This document shows, piece after piece, positions 25,492 to 32,966 of a stretch of DNA of 55,334 nucleotides (the stretch's first letter is position 1; each line of letters opens with the position of its first letter). The stretch covers positions 1-55,334 of the forward strand of contig CAYNFH010000013.1 in NCBI GenBank assembly GCA_964396385.1, in the 5' to 3' direction. A program made the position numbers and the translations under genes. Origin of the DNA: CAYNFH01 sp964396385 (GTDB taxonomy: Bacteria; Armatimonadota; Chthonomonadetes; Chthonomonadales; CAJBBX01). The notes under the pieces were generated by a model. That model had not been told where the DNA came from. It did not search any database and saw only the letters and a program-made list of their open reading frames with translations.

Positions 25492-26610
25492 TCACAATGC
25501 GAATGGCGTAATGAACGGGTCTCCGAACATGGTGAACTCATCATTACAATACTTGCGGGAGAACTGTCTGATCGCTCCAATTGCGTCCCGATAGGAATCC
25601 ACCGCGTCCGGGCAGGCCACGCGCGCCGGAAGCGGATATGGGTCAAACGCGGCAAGCCGGGGCTTCAGCGCGTCCCGCAGCAGCAGAACGGAGTCCAGGT
25701 ATAACGTCGGCAGCTCGATCGGGTCCGGCCGGCGGAGCCTCCGCAGCACCTGCCCAGCGCGTGCCGGCCAGGATAAAGAGCACTCCTTTCGACTGGACTT
25801 GAACCGAACGGCGTCACCTCCGCCAATCTCTACCTGGAGGCAGCTCATACGCGGAATGGGGTTGATGTAGCAGCTCCACCAGGCCTGGAGCTTCCAATCC
25901 GCGTCCTGCCACCGGAGCATGGCCTCCTGGAGCGCCCGGCAGGCCACCCCGGCTCGTGCCGGCCCATGCATTTCCATCACGGCCGCGCGGGTCTGCTGCC
26001 TCCACTGGCGGGCTTCCTGTTGCGCCGAGTGGTCGTCCATCACGCGGTAGTTGCAGGCGATGCTCTGGGCCACGTTACTGAGGATGAGCAGCAGCTTGCG
26101 CAGCTCCTGACGTCCGCCGGACAGGCCCATGAGAAGCCGCCAGAAGTAGCTATTCCATACGGCGGTGTGAATGGCCGTTTGGCAAGTCCGGTCGCGGGAC
26201 AGGGGACCGAGCGCCGATTCTTCTCCCCAGTGCAGCACCACGCCGTCAAACGAGTGCAGCACGGCGGCGTGTTCCACCAGGGAGACGGGGATAATGGCCG
26301 CCGGGTGCCACAGAATGTAGGGTCCGTGCGGGATCTCTTCCGTTGTCCTCCTGGACCGGTCCCGCGCCTCCAGGTACTGTTCGTCGTCCACGATCACGAG
26401 CAGGTCGAGGTCGGACACTCCGGGCGTGTTTACAGAGCCAAACTGCCCTACCGCCCGCACGCCTTCCACCATCCTCATGGCCGTGACGTACAACTCCACG
26501 GCGAGGGCGTAGTGGGAATCTTCCAGCGGCTTCAGATCGTCCACTACGTTCGCCGGGGAAGGCGCCAGCCGCCGCCCCACCTCCAATCCGTCGTCCAGCC
26601 GGTGGCTCAT
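25492..26610 (-). CDS. nucleotidyltransferase-fold protein in polysaccharide locus
   Basis: 372 aa from ATG 26610. A GTG at 26679 would add 23 residues encoded partly by repeat sequence (LYSVFNFRISGW), so I prefer the internal ATG. The pol-beta-type nucleotidyltransferase motif is GQFGSVNTPGVSDLDLLVIV, with the G-S and the two aspartates, but the third catalytic acidic residue is unclear. The remainder is alpha-helical with no known domain (RRTTEEIPHGPYILWH, NVAQSIACNYRVMDDHSAQQ). Its 3' neighbour is the Wzm gene and its 5' neighbour encodes another nucleotidyltransferase-fold protein. It may transfer a nucleotide or phosphoryl group to a glycan precursor; that is speculation. Confidence 0.7.
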   Translation of the reverse strand: MSHRLDDGLEVGRRLAPSPANVVDDLKPLEDSHYALAVELYVTAMRMVEGVRAVGQFGSVNTPGVSDLDLLVIVDDEQYLEARDRSRRTTEEIPHGPYILWHPAAIIPVSLVEHAAVLHSFDGVVLHWGEESALGPLSRDRTCQTAIHTAVWNSYFWRLLMGLSGGRQELRKLLLILSNVAQSIACNYRVMDDHSAQQEARQWRQQTRAAVMEMHGPARAGVACRALQEAMLRWQDADWKLQAWWSCYINPIPRMSCLQVEIGGGDAVRFKSSRKECSLSWPARAGQVLRRLRRPDPIELPTLYLDSVLLLRDALKPRLAAFDPYPLPARVACPDAVDSYRDAIGAIRQFSRKYCNDEFTMFGDPFITPFAL

Positions 26611-26656
26611 AGGGTGCCAGCCCGAAATTCTAAAGTTGAAAACCGAATACAGGACA

Positions 26657-27913
26657 TCACTCTCCCATTGCCTCCCCACACTCGTCGGTCAATCTCAGTA
26701 CTGCTTTTCCTACCTTCTCGGAGTAGCCCGGCAGAGCCGACACGTCCACCCGCGGAGAGCTGCGCCGTGATCGCGTCTCCAAGGCATCGCGCCGGAAGGG
26801 CGACACACGGTAGAGCGCCCGCGTCCGCCGGATCCAGCCTGGATGAACGGCGCCCCACTCCTGCCGGATGCACGTGGCCCACCGAATGGCAGGCAGGGCC
26901 TCCTCCGAGAACAGCTCCTCGCACCGGCGGATGGCCGTGAGCTTGTCCACCATCCGGCCCCGGCTCTGAAAGGTCAGTGCCGGCAGCAGTGAGATGCCGG
27001 AGATCAGGTCTTTCAGTCCGAACAGGTTGAGCTCCCCCGCCATGAGCGCGAGCGTCTCGCGCCGCACCTCCTGCAGGATGCCCCACATCACCCGCGTGAA
27101 GCCGGCCCCATCGGTTCGTGCCCTTGCACGGAGCTCGCGCGGCCCGCAGATCTGGACCGCGCCCTCCAGAACCACGAGCGGCATCACACTCTCGTCGAGG
27201 CACCGGAGATCCAGATCTGTAACCACCCAGTGGCCATGGTGCTGGAGCGGGTCCAGCACCTCCATCTGCCTTGCCACCCCCTCCAACCGGCGTGCGGCCG
27301 CGGCAAATCGCGTGTAGGAGCTCCAGGCGTCCGCATGGACTACCACCAGGTCGTCCAAGTCGGAGAATGGCGTCCGGTCTCCGCTCGCCGTGCTGCCGTG
27401 GACGTAGACGGAGACGTCCTGATCCAGCGGCGCCAGCGCCCGCCGCATCGCGCTGACGGCGGGATGCCCTTCGCCTGGGGCGTGCTCAGGCGCTATGGCG
27501 CTTCGTGGCTCCGTTGCCAACTCCGCGGGAGGAGGTCCCAGGAGCTCCTCGCCCTCGCGCAGCGCCTGGTAGAGGGCTCCCAGATCCCTGGCGCCGTCCA
27601 TCCGCTCGGCCACCCCGCGCGTATAGCGCCCCTCCGGCTTGTTTCCTATCGGCGCGCGCCACAGTCTCTGAGCGGGCCAGAGATAGCGGTAAACCCAACT
27701 GGAGGGCCATCTCCGGCTCAGCGGCGACTCGCCGTTGACGGCCGCGCTCACGAGGCGGTTCAGAAGCGCCTGAGCGCGGAGCCAATCCCTGGCCTCGGGC
27801 CCGTAATCCTCCTCCGCCCGCTGAATGGTCTGCAGGACGCGCCGCTCGTCTGGGAGCAGGAGGTACCCGTCAGACTCGATATAGGCGCGCGGATGGGATA
27901 GAGTAGTTGTCAT
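26657..27913 (-). CDS. nucleotidyltransferase-fold protein in polysaccharide locus
   Basis: 418 aa from ATG 27913; an upstream GTG/ATG at 27976 is possible but adds low-complexity residues. Motif VHGSTASGDRTPFSDLDDLV carries the G-S and the D-x-D of the pol-beta superfamily, followed by a strand with HWVVTDLDLRCL that may give the third acidic residue. Helical N-terminal half (LLPDERRVLQTIQRAEEDYG) and C-terminal half (MAGELNLFGLKDLISGISLL). Overlaps the extended reading of the next gene. The two adjacent proteins share the motif and architecture but little obvious identity otherwise. Confidence 0.7.
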   Translation of the reverse strand: MTTTLSHPRAYIESDGYLLLPDERRVLQTIQRAEEDYGPEARDWLRAQALLNRLVSAAVNGESPLSRRWPSSWVYRYLWPAQRLWRAPIGNKPEGRYTRGVAERMDGARDLGALYQALREGEELLGPPPAELATEPRSAIAPEHAPGEGHPAVSAMRRALAPLDQDVSVYVHGSTASGDRTPFSDLDDLVVVHADAWSSYTRFAAAARRLEGVARQMEVLDPLQHHGHWVVTDLDLRCLDESVMPLVVLEGAVQICGPRELRARARTDGAGFTRVMWGILQEVRRETLALMAGELNLFGLKDLISGISLLPALTFQSRGRMVDKLTAIRRCEELFSEEALPAIRWATCIRQEWGAVHPGWIRRTRALYRVSPFRRDALETRSRRSSPRVDVSALPGYSEKVGKAVLRLTDECGEAMGE

Positions 27914-28063
27914 CTGGGCGGATGGCCGCGATCGCGCGGAGCTGCACATATCCGGCTCCGGACGTGCGGCGTGCACGGATTCCAGGGTGCAAAAGCCGTG
28001 CCTACTCCTTAACTGGCCGATAATCTGTTAAGTCCGCCGGCAGGCCCGGCCCGCTCTGTGCAG

Positions 28064-28167
28064 GAAGGACGGAGGACGGGAGACGGAGGACGGTCGGAAA
28101 GAGCCTGACGGGGGACGGAGGACGAGAGACGGACGGAATCCGTCGGTCGCCCGTCCTCCGTCCCCGG
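28064..28167. repeat. hairpin repeat, GGAGGAC/GGAAGAC family
   Basis: GGACGGAGGACGGGAGACGG and a second G-rich run (28106-28136), core GGAATCC, then CGTCGGTCGCCCGTCCTCCG and TCCCCGG. Two G-rich arms precede one C-rich arm. It fills the divergent gap between the nucleotidyltransferase-fold gene and the GT4 gene. Nothing else is recognised in 27914-28178. Confidence 0.8.
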
Positions 28168-28178
28168 TTACTTACGCT

Positions 28179-29609
28179 ATGCGCATTACTCAGATAAGCA
28201 CACAGGACTCGGGCGGCGGAGCGGAGCGGGTGGCCTGGAGCCTCTTTCAGGAGTACCGCGAGCAGGGCCATGAGTCGCGGATGGTGGTCGGGCGTAAGCT
28301 CTCCTCCGATCCGGACGTGCACCCGCTGCCGGAGGAGTGCCCGCGCGGAGCGTGGTCGCGGGGCCTGCACAGACTGGAGCGAAGGGCGCGCGCTTTGCAT
28401 GGCCGGGTGCCCGGTGCGGGGCGGGCAGCCGGCCTCCTGCACGAGTGGTCCAACGCGCGCCGTGGCATGGACCACCTGCTGGGCCGCGAGGACTTCCACT
28501 TTCCGGCAAGCCACGCGCTGCTAGAGGCGGCGCGAGAGGGCGGCATCCTCCACGCCCATAACCTGCATGGCGGCTACTTCGACCTGCGTTTGCTGCCCGC
28601 CCTCAGCGCCGCCGCTCCGCTACTGCTCACCCTGCACGACGCCTGGCTCCTGAGCGGCCACTGCGCCCACTCTTTCGGCTGTGAGCGCTGGAAGACCGGC
28701 TGCGGCCGATGCCCGGATCTTGCCATCGAGCCGGCCATCCGGAGGGACGCGACCGCCGCCAACTGGACCAGGAAGCGGGACATTTACGCACGGAGCCGCC
28801 TGTACGTGGCGACGCCCTGCCGCTGGCTCCTGGAGAAGGTGGAGCAGTCGATGCTCGCCCCGGCCGTGGTAGAGGAGCGCGTGATACCCAACGGTGTGGA
28901 TCTCTCCATCTTCCATCCCGCGCCGCGTGAAGAGGCCCGCGCCGCCCTGGGCTTACCCGCGGAAGGGCACATCCTGCTCTTCGCCGCCAACGGCATCCGC
29001 CGGAACATGTGGAAGGACTACGCGACTCTCCGGGGGGCGGTAGAGCGGTTGGCGGATAATGGGGAGGATATCCTCTTCCTGGCGCTGGGGGAGGACGCGC
29101 CGGCGGAGCGGATCGGCCGGGCGGAGATCCGCTTCATCCCGCATCAGCCGGATACGGCGTTGGTGGCCCGCTACTACCAGGCTGCGGACCTCTACCTCCA
29201 CGCGGCCCGAGCGGATACGTTTCCCACCACCGTCCTGGAGGCCCTCGCCTGCGGCACGCCGGTGGTGGCGACGGCCGTGGGCGGAATTCCGGAACAGGTG
29301 GTGGGGCTGACGGAGGACGGAGGATGGAGGACGGACGGAAACTGCGTGACGGAGGACGGAAGACGGAGGACGGACGGAATCGGGGACGGAGCGTGCGAGA
29401 CCGCTGCTGGGCCGGATCGCGCCACAGGAATCTTGACTCCCGCTGGCGACCCCCACGCAATGGCTTCGGCGGCTGGCCACCTGCTAGCCGACGGCCGGCT
29501 CCGCGCTCGCCTGGCCGACAATGCCCACATTGACGCCCGCGCCCGCTTCGATCTGGACCGGCAGGTCGAGGAGTATCTGGCATGGTACCGCCAGATACTC
29601 GACGGATGA
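28179..29609 (+). CDS. family 4 glycosyltransferase (GT-B) with in-frame repeat insertion
   Basis: 476 aa. N-terminal Rossmann domain starts ITQISTQDSGGGAERVAW; HAHNLHGGYFDLRLLPALSA and LLTLHDAWLLSGHCAHSFGC follow. The acceptor/donor region has NGVDLSIFHPA and the C-terminal E-x7-E-like segment ARADTFPTTVLEALACGTPV with VATAVGGIPEQVV. Exactly after GGIPEQVVG, where family members have a short D-G-x-T-G loop, residues 377-405 (LTEDGGWRTDGNCVTEDGRR and onward) are encoded by a GGAGGAC repeat, after which GILTPAGDPHAMA resumes. The enzyme could still fold, since this is a surface loop. Part of the polysaccharide locus but on the opposite strand. Confidence 0.9.
   Translation: MRITQISTQDSGGGAERVAWSLFQEYREQGHESRMVVGRKLSSDPDVHPLPEECPRGAWSRGLHRLERRARALHGRVPGAGRAAGLLHEWSNARRGMDHLLGREDFHFPASHALLEAAREGGILHAHNLHGGYFDLRLLPALSAAAPLLLTLHDAWLLSGHCAHSFGCERWKTGCGRCPDLAIEPAIRRDATAANWTRKRDIYARSRLYVATPCRWLLEKVEQSMLAPAVVEERVIPNGVDLSIFHPAPREEARAALGLPAEGHILLFAANGIRRNMWKDYATLRGAVERLADNGEDILFLALGEDAPAERIGRAEIRFIPHQPDTALVARYYQAADLYLHAARADTFPTTVLEALACGTPVVATAVGGIPEQVVGLTEDGGWRTDGNCVTEDGRRRTDGIGDGACETAAGPDRATGILTPAGDPHAMASAAGHLLADGRLRARLADNAHIDARARFDLDRQVEEYLAWYRQILDG
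29308..29392. repeat. in-frame short repeat, GGAGGAC family, inside the GT4 gene
   Basis: GACGGAGGACGGAGGATGGA, GGACGGACGGAAACTG, then GACGGAGGACGGAAGACGGA and GGACGGACGGAATCGG. Two G-rich arms in direct orientation; no C-rich arm. Keeps the frame open. Confidence 0.85.
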
Positions 29610-29631
29610 CGGAAGACGGAGGACGACGGAT
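29601..29631. repeat. G-rich repeat arm, GGAGGAC family
   Basis: GACGGATGACGGAAGACGGA and GGACGACGGAT directly after the GT4 coding end. The C-rich counterpart lies at 30477-30508, beyond a decayed gene. Confidence 0.75.
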
Positions 29632-29747
29632 CAGGGCACCCTGACCGCGCTTCCCTCTTCGGCGCGAGCAAAGAGCTTACTGGAAGGAGACCCAGGCAAT
29701 CCTCGCGAACTCAGCCATGACTTCGTAATCAGCTATAGGATACGTTC

Positions 29748-30470
29748 ATGGCCGAGACCGGTTGGCGGTGGGAACGCGGCAAAGTTGACGTGACGAGGGA
29801 GCACATGGAGATTGCGTATGGAGACGTTCGGGCCGTGAAGCCAGACACATTCGTGCCCATTGCTGTGGTCGCTCCGCCTGAAGCAGGCAAGTTCGCGGTC
29901 CAATTCAAGGTTGATTCGGAAGACGACACGCGCCACATGGTCGAGGCGGTTCGGAGAGAACTGGACTTCTACCTTGCCGAGAAGGGAGAGGAGGACCCGT
30001 GGGCGTATGCAAAGTACCAGTGCTCTACGGCCTCTAACGTCTACTCCAACGTGCACTGGACCTATTTGCCAAACGGGCGCAATCCCGTGTGAGGCGCCGT
30101 ACGGGTACCCGACAGGCATGGCAGGCAGTTCCCCGATTCCTTCTTGTTTCCGCACGGCCCAAGGAGCCAGCGATGACGCCAGAGTGTGGTCTACAACCAC
30201 TTCACCACCATCGGCAAGCCGTTCCAGGAGAAAAAGCTGTTCCAATATCGCTTCCACGAACCCTTGTGGGACAACATTGCCAACTTCCTTGACAGCATGA
30301 GGGCATTGCCACTGTGGGCAAACAGAGAGCTCTCGGCATCTGTTTTCGGGGGAAAGCAGAATTACGACTTCTGGCACCGGGTATTCGAAACCGGCAAGAC
30401 GCCGCAGGGGCAGCAGGTATTGGTTGAAGGCATCAATCTCATCAAGATGATCCAGGGCCCTACGCAGTAG
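29748..30470 (+). pseudogene. decayed gene of unknown function, frame interrupted by two TGA codons
   Basis: One reading frame runs from ATG 29748 to 30470 but has TGA at 30090-30092 and again near 30174-30176. First part (114 aa): MAETGWRWERGKVDVTREHM, FKVDSEDDTRHMVEAVRREL, NVYSNVHWTYLPNGRNP. Last part (94 aa from GTG 30186): VYNHFTTIGKPFQEKKLFQY, LWDNIANFLDSMRALPLWAN. Both look like real protein with normal codon usage. TGA is used as an ordinary stop elsewhere, so recoding is unlikely. It may be two nonsense mutations, sequencing errors, or two small genes. No family recognised. The remnant is bounded by opposing GGAGGAC repeat arms. Confidence 0.5.
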
Positions 30471-30476
30471 GAGCTA

Positions 30477-30508
30477 TCCGTCCGTCCCCCGTCATCCGTC
30501 TTCCGTCC
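30477..30508. repeat. C-rich repeat arm, CCGTCCTCCGT family, upstream of second four-helix-bundle gene
   Basis: ATCCGTCCGTCCCCCGTCAT and CCGTCTTCCGTCC, reverse complement of the arm at 29601-29631 and of the arm that begins at 30920. It ends immediately before a possible ATG (30509). Confidence 0.8.
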
Positions 30509-30526
30509 ATGCCGGAGGCTGCCCCT

Positions 30527-30937
30527 ATGCCCTTCAAGTTCGAGAAACTGGAAGTCTGGACGCTCTCACTGGAGTATCTGGACCGAATCTATGCCATCGC
30601 GGAGAAGTTGCCTGCATCCGAGAACTTCAACCTGAGGTCTCAGATTACCCGCGCGGCGACGTCGATTAGCCTCGCAATCGCAGAAGGCTCTACGGGGCAG
30701 ACCGACACTGAACAGGCGCGCTTTCTGGGAATCGCTATCCGATCGGCCATGGAAACAGTCGCTTGTCTCCACATCATCCGCAGACGCAAGCTCGGCGTCG
30801 ACCCAGAGGCTCTGAGCACCGCATACGTCCAAGCCCAGTTCCTCGTCGGCAAGCTGAGCGCGATGCGGCGCACGCTCGACCCAGACAAGAAGTACGTCCG
30901 CGAAGAAGCGGCCACGTATGAGACGGAAGACGGGTGA
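30527..30937 (+). CDS. four-helix-bundle protein (TIGR02436 / Avd-like family), second copy
   Basis: 136 aa from ATG 30527 (MPFKFEKLEVWTLSLEYLDR), the usual family start; ATG 30509 would add six residues. Hallmarks: NFNLRSQITRAATSISLAIA then EGSTGQTDTEQARFLGIAIR and SAMETVACLHII. The C-terminus (YETEDG) is encoded by the first unit of a GGAAGACGG repeat, so the repeat supplies the stop codon. C-rich arm on the left and G-rich arm on the right flank the gene. It belongs to another subgroup than the copy at 749 (NIAE there is replaced by AIAE) yet has the same repeat-bound setting. Confidence 0.88.
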   Translation: MPFKFEKLEVWTLSLEYLDRIYAIAEKLPASENFNLRSQITRAATSISLAIAEGSTGQTDTEQARFLGIAIRSAMETVACLHIIRRRKLGVDPEALSTAYVQAQFLVGKLSAMRRTLDPDKKYVREEAATYETEDG

Positions 30938-31063
30938 CGATGGACGGACGGAGGGAACTCGATGGCTGACGGACGGCCGACGACCGACTGACTCCGTCCG
31001 TCCCCGGTCTTCCGTCCTCCGTCATGTCTTCTCCGTCCGTCCTCCGTCCTCCGTCCCCCGTCG
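30920..31063. repeat. hairpin repeat, GGAAGACGG/CCGTCCTCCGT family, downstream of second four-helix-bundle gene
   Basis: G-rich part GAGACGGAAGACGGGTGACG (30920-30952), a divergent centre, then GACTCCGTCCGTCCCC and three more C-rich runs up to 31063. It overlaps the 3' ends of both convergent genes: the four-helix-bundle gene and the NFACT gene. Confidence 0.85.
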
Positions 31064-32872
31064 AGGATCCACGTGAAGGGTTTTCTCGTTCTGGTAAAGC
31101 ACGGTACCGGAGGGGGCGCCGCGGGGGCGGCGGACGTACCGCTTGAGAGTGTAGTCCACGGGGACAATCTTGGCGTGCTTCGAGGGGCTGTGCTGAGCGG
31201 CCAGGACGGCGGCCCGCTCCAGCACGGAGCGGGGCACCGCGCCGGGGTTGTTCCGTGTGCGGATCACCACGTGGGCGCTGGCGGCGGCGCGCACGTGAAA
31301 CCAGAGGTCATTAGGTGCCGCGACTCGCCCCGTCAGGAAGTCGTTGGCCTCGCTGTTCTCGCCCAGGTAGATCTCCCACCCTTCCGGCGTGGTGAAGACC
31401 CGGATCTTCTTCCCGCGGAAGTCCCGCCCCCACTTCTTCGGCTCTTCCGGCGCTTCCGCTTCGCCGCGGATAAGGCCCTCCGTCGATAGCTCCACCTTCA
31501 GCTTCCGCAGCTCCTCTACACTGCCGGTCGCTTCCGCCCGTCTCCTGGCCTCACGGAGCGCCTGCAGGTCCTCCTCCGCTTCGGCAAGCTGCTCCTGCTG
31601 GATGCGCACGCCATCGCGAACCTTGCGGTAGCGCCGGAAGTACACCTCCGCATTCTCCTGCGGCGACTTCAGCGGGTCCAGTGGTATGACCCGCTCCGGC
31701 GCGCCGGGCTCATATACGTCCTCCACCACCACCGAGTCCGCCTCCGGCTGGATCCGGTGCAGGTTGGCCAGGAGCAGCTCTCCCGTCTTGCGATGCTCCT
31801 CCGCGCGGCCCGCCTCCTCCAGCGAGCGGCGCAGCGACTCCCGTTTCGTTTCGCGCGACTTCATGGCCCGGTCGATGGTCGTGAGCAGATCGTGCTGCGC
31901 CGCGTCCAGCGCCGCGCGCGGCAGAGCGACGCTGTAGTAGTGGTCTAGCGCGGTATTGAGCGAGTCCCGCGCGTGCTGCGCTTCGGGGGGGAACTGCACC
32001 GTGGGGAACGGATAGGCGCCTACAGGCTGCGCCCGATCATCCCGGATGAGCACCGGCATCCACTCTCCAGCCTTGGCCGCTCCGAATATCTCCTCCCACG
32101 CCTCTACCATGAGGGGTGACGGGTGACGGTGTACCGATCCGTAATCCGTCCGTCCTCCGTCACCCGTCACCCGTCCAAGGGCTTGCGCCCTTGCAGCAAG
32201 CTCCGCCGCGAGGAAAGGCGAGAGTCCCGCGTACTGCCGCATGAGTCGTGCCGCCCCTGCCTCCAGGTCGTCGGACCAGCGGGACCCCACCTCCCGCAGC
32301 TCCTCTTGGGTCGCGGCGAACGGGTCCCGCAGCCCCTCCTGGGCAGGCGGGGCAATGTAGGGCTGTCCGGGCAGGACCTCCCGGAAGCGGCTCATGCGCC
32401 GCGTGATCCGTTTAGCGGCGTCCAGAATGGCCCCGGACTCCGCCACCAGGATCAGGTTGCTGTGCTTGCCCATCAGCTCGGCAACCAGGGTATGCCAGGT
32501 CCCACCCGGTCCCTCTACCGTAATGTCCAGGATCCGGTCGAAGCCACGCTGACGGACCTCCCGCACGAACCCGTTTTCCAGGTACTTGCGGCAGAGCATG
32601 CAGAACGCGGGCGGAGCCGGGGGATTGGGTCGCTTGACGGAGGTGAGGTGTGCGCGCGCGTACCGGGCATCGCAGGAGAGCGTCAGGAGGTGGTTCGCGC
32701 CGCCCGAGCGCACTGTGAGCACCAGGTCCGCCTGCGCCGGCTGCGCCACGTGCTGCACCTGCCCGCCCACGATCCTGCGCGCTATCTCTTGCGACGCGCA
32801 GCGGAGGGTGAGGCTATCGTAGGGGACCCTGGGCTGAACGGGTGAGGGGGTGAGGGGGTGAGGGGGTGACAT
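31022..32872 (-). CDS. NFACT family protein (RqcH/FbpA-like) with repeat-derived insertions
   Basis: 616 aa. NFACT-N starts YDSLTLRCASQEIARRIVGG and has LVAELMGKHSNLILVAESGA; helical CCM region (SPQENAEVYFRRYRKVRDGV); C-terminal NFACT-R domain with GWEIYLGENSEANDFLTGRV, NDLWFHVRAAASAHVVIRT and KRYVRRPRGAPSGTVLYQNE. These proteins bind the 60S/50S subunit and tRNA to add C-terminal alanine tails to stalled nascent chains (ribosome quality control). Three places are repeat-derived: the first 15 residues, including the only available start codon, residues about 232-254 (GDGGRTDYGSVHRHPSPL), and the last ten residues. The core is otherwise intact. Confidence 0.9.
   Translation of the reverse strand: MSPPHPLTPSPVQPRVPYDSLTLRCASQEIARRIVGGQVQHVAQPAQADLVLTVRSGGANHLLTLSCDARYARAHLTSVKRPNPPAPPAFCMLCRKYLENGFVREVRQRGFDRILDITVEGPGGTWHTLVAELMGKHSNLILVAESGAILDAAKRITRRMSRFREVLPGQPYIAPPAQEGLRDPFAATQEELREVGSRWSDDLEAGAARLMRQYAGLSPFLAAELAARAQALGRVTGDGGRTDYGSVHRHPSPLMVEAWEEIFGAAKAGEWMPVLIRDDRAQPVGAYPFPTVQFPPEAQHARDSLNTALDHYYSVALPRAALDAAQHDLLTTIDRAMKSRETKRESLRRSLEEAGRAEEHRKTGELLLANLHRIQPEADSVVVEDVYEPGAPERVIPLDPLKSPQENAEVYFRRYRKVRDGVRIQQEQLAEAEEDLQALREARRRAEATGSVEELRKLKVELSTEGLIRGEAEAPEEPKKWGRDFRGKKIRVFTTPEGWEIYLGENSEANDFLTGRVAAPNDLWFHVRAAASAHVVIRTRNNPGAVPRSVLERAAVLAAQHSPSKHAKIVPVDYTLKRYVRRPRGAPSGTVLYQNEKTLHVDPRRGTEDGGRTEKT
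32111..32176. repeat. in-frame hairpin repeat, GGTGACGG/CCGTCCTCC family, inside NFACT gene
   Basis: GAGGGGTGACGGGTGACGG left, then GTCCGTCCTCCGTCACCCGT and CACCCGTCC right. Total length preserves the frame; it sits between the N-terminal domain and the helical region. Confidence 0.85.
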
Positions 32873-32966
32873 GATCGAGTTCCTACCGAATCGTCCTGGC
32901 CATACGTTAGGGCAGGTAGCAAAGATGATCGTGCGGAGGATCTTTCACCCCCTCACCCCCTCAAGC
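32838..32966. repeat. hairpin repeat with long centre, GGGGGTGA family
   Basis: ACGGGTGAGGGGGTGAGGGG and GTGAGGGGGTGACATG (32838-32872) face TTTCACCCCCTCACCCCCTC (32943-32962). The left arm carries the NFACT start codon; the right arm carries the end of the metalloprotease gene. Confidence 0.8.

Noticed and set aside
30090..30176. TGA recoding (selenocysteine or tryptophan)
   Set aside because: TGA ends many intact genes in the window, and no SECIS-like element or selenoprotein family is recognised.
716..31063. Complete diversity-generating retroelement
   Set aside because: No reverse transcriptase, no template/variable repeat pair with adenine-specific differences. Only the Avd-like fold is shared.
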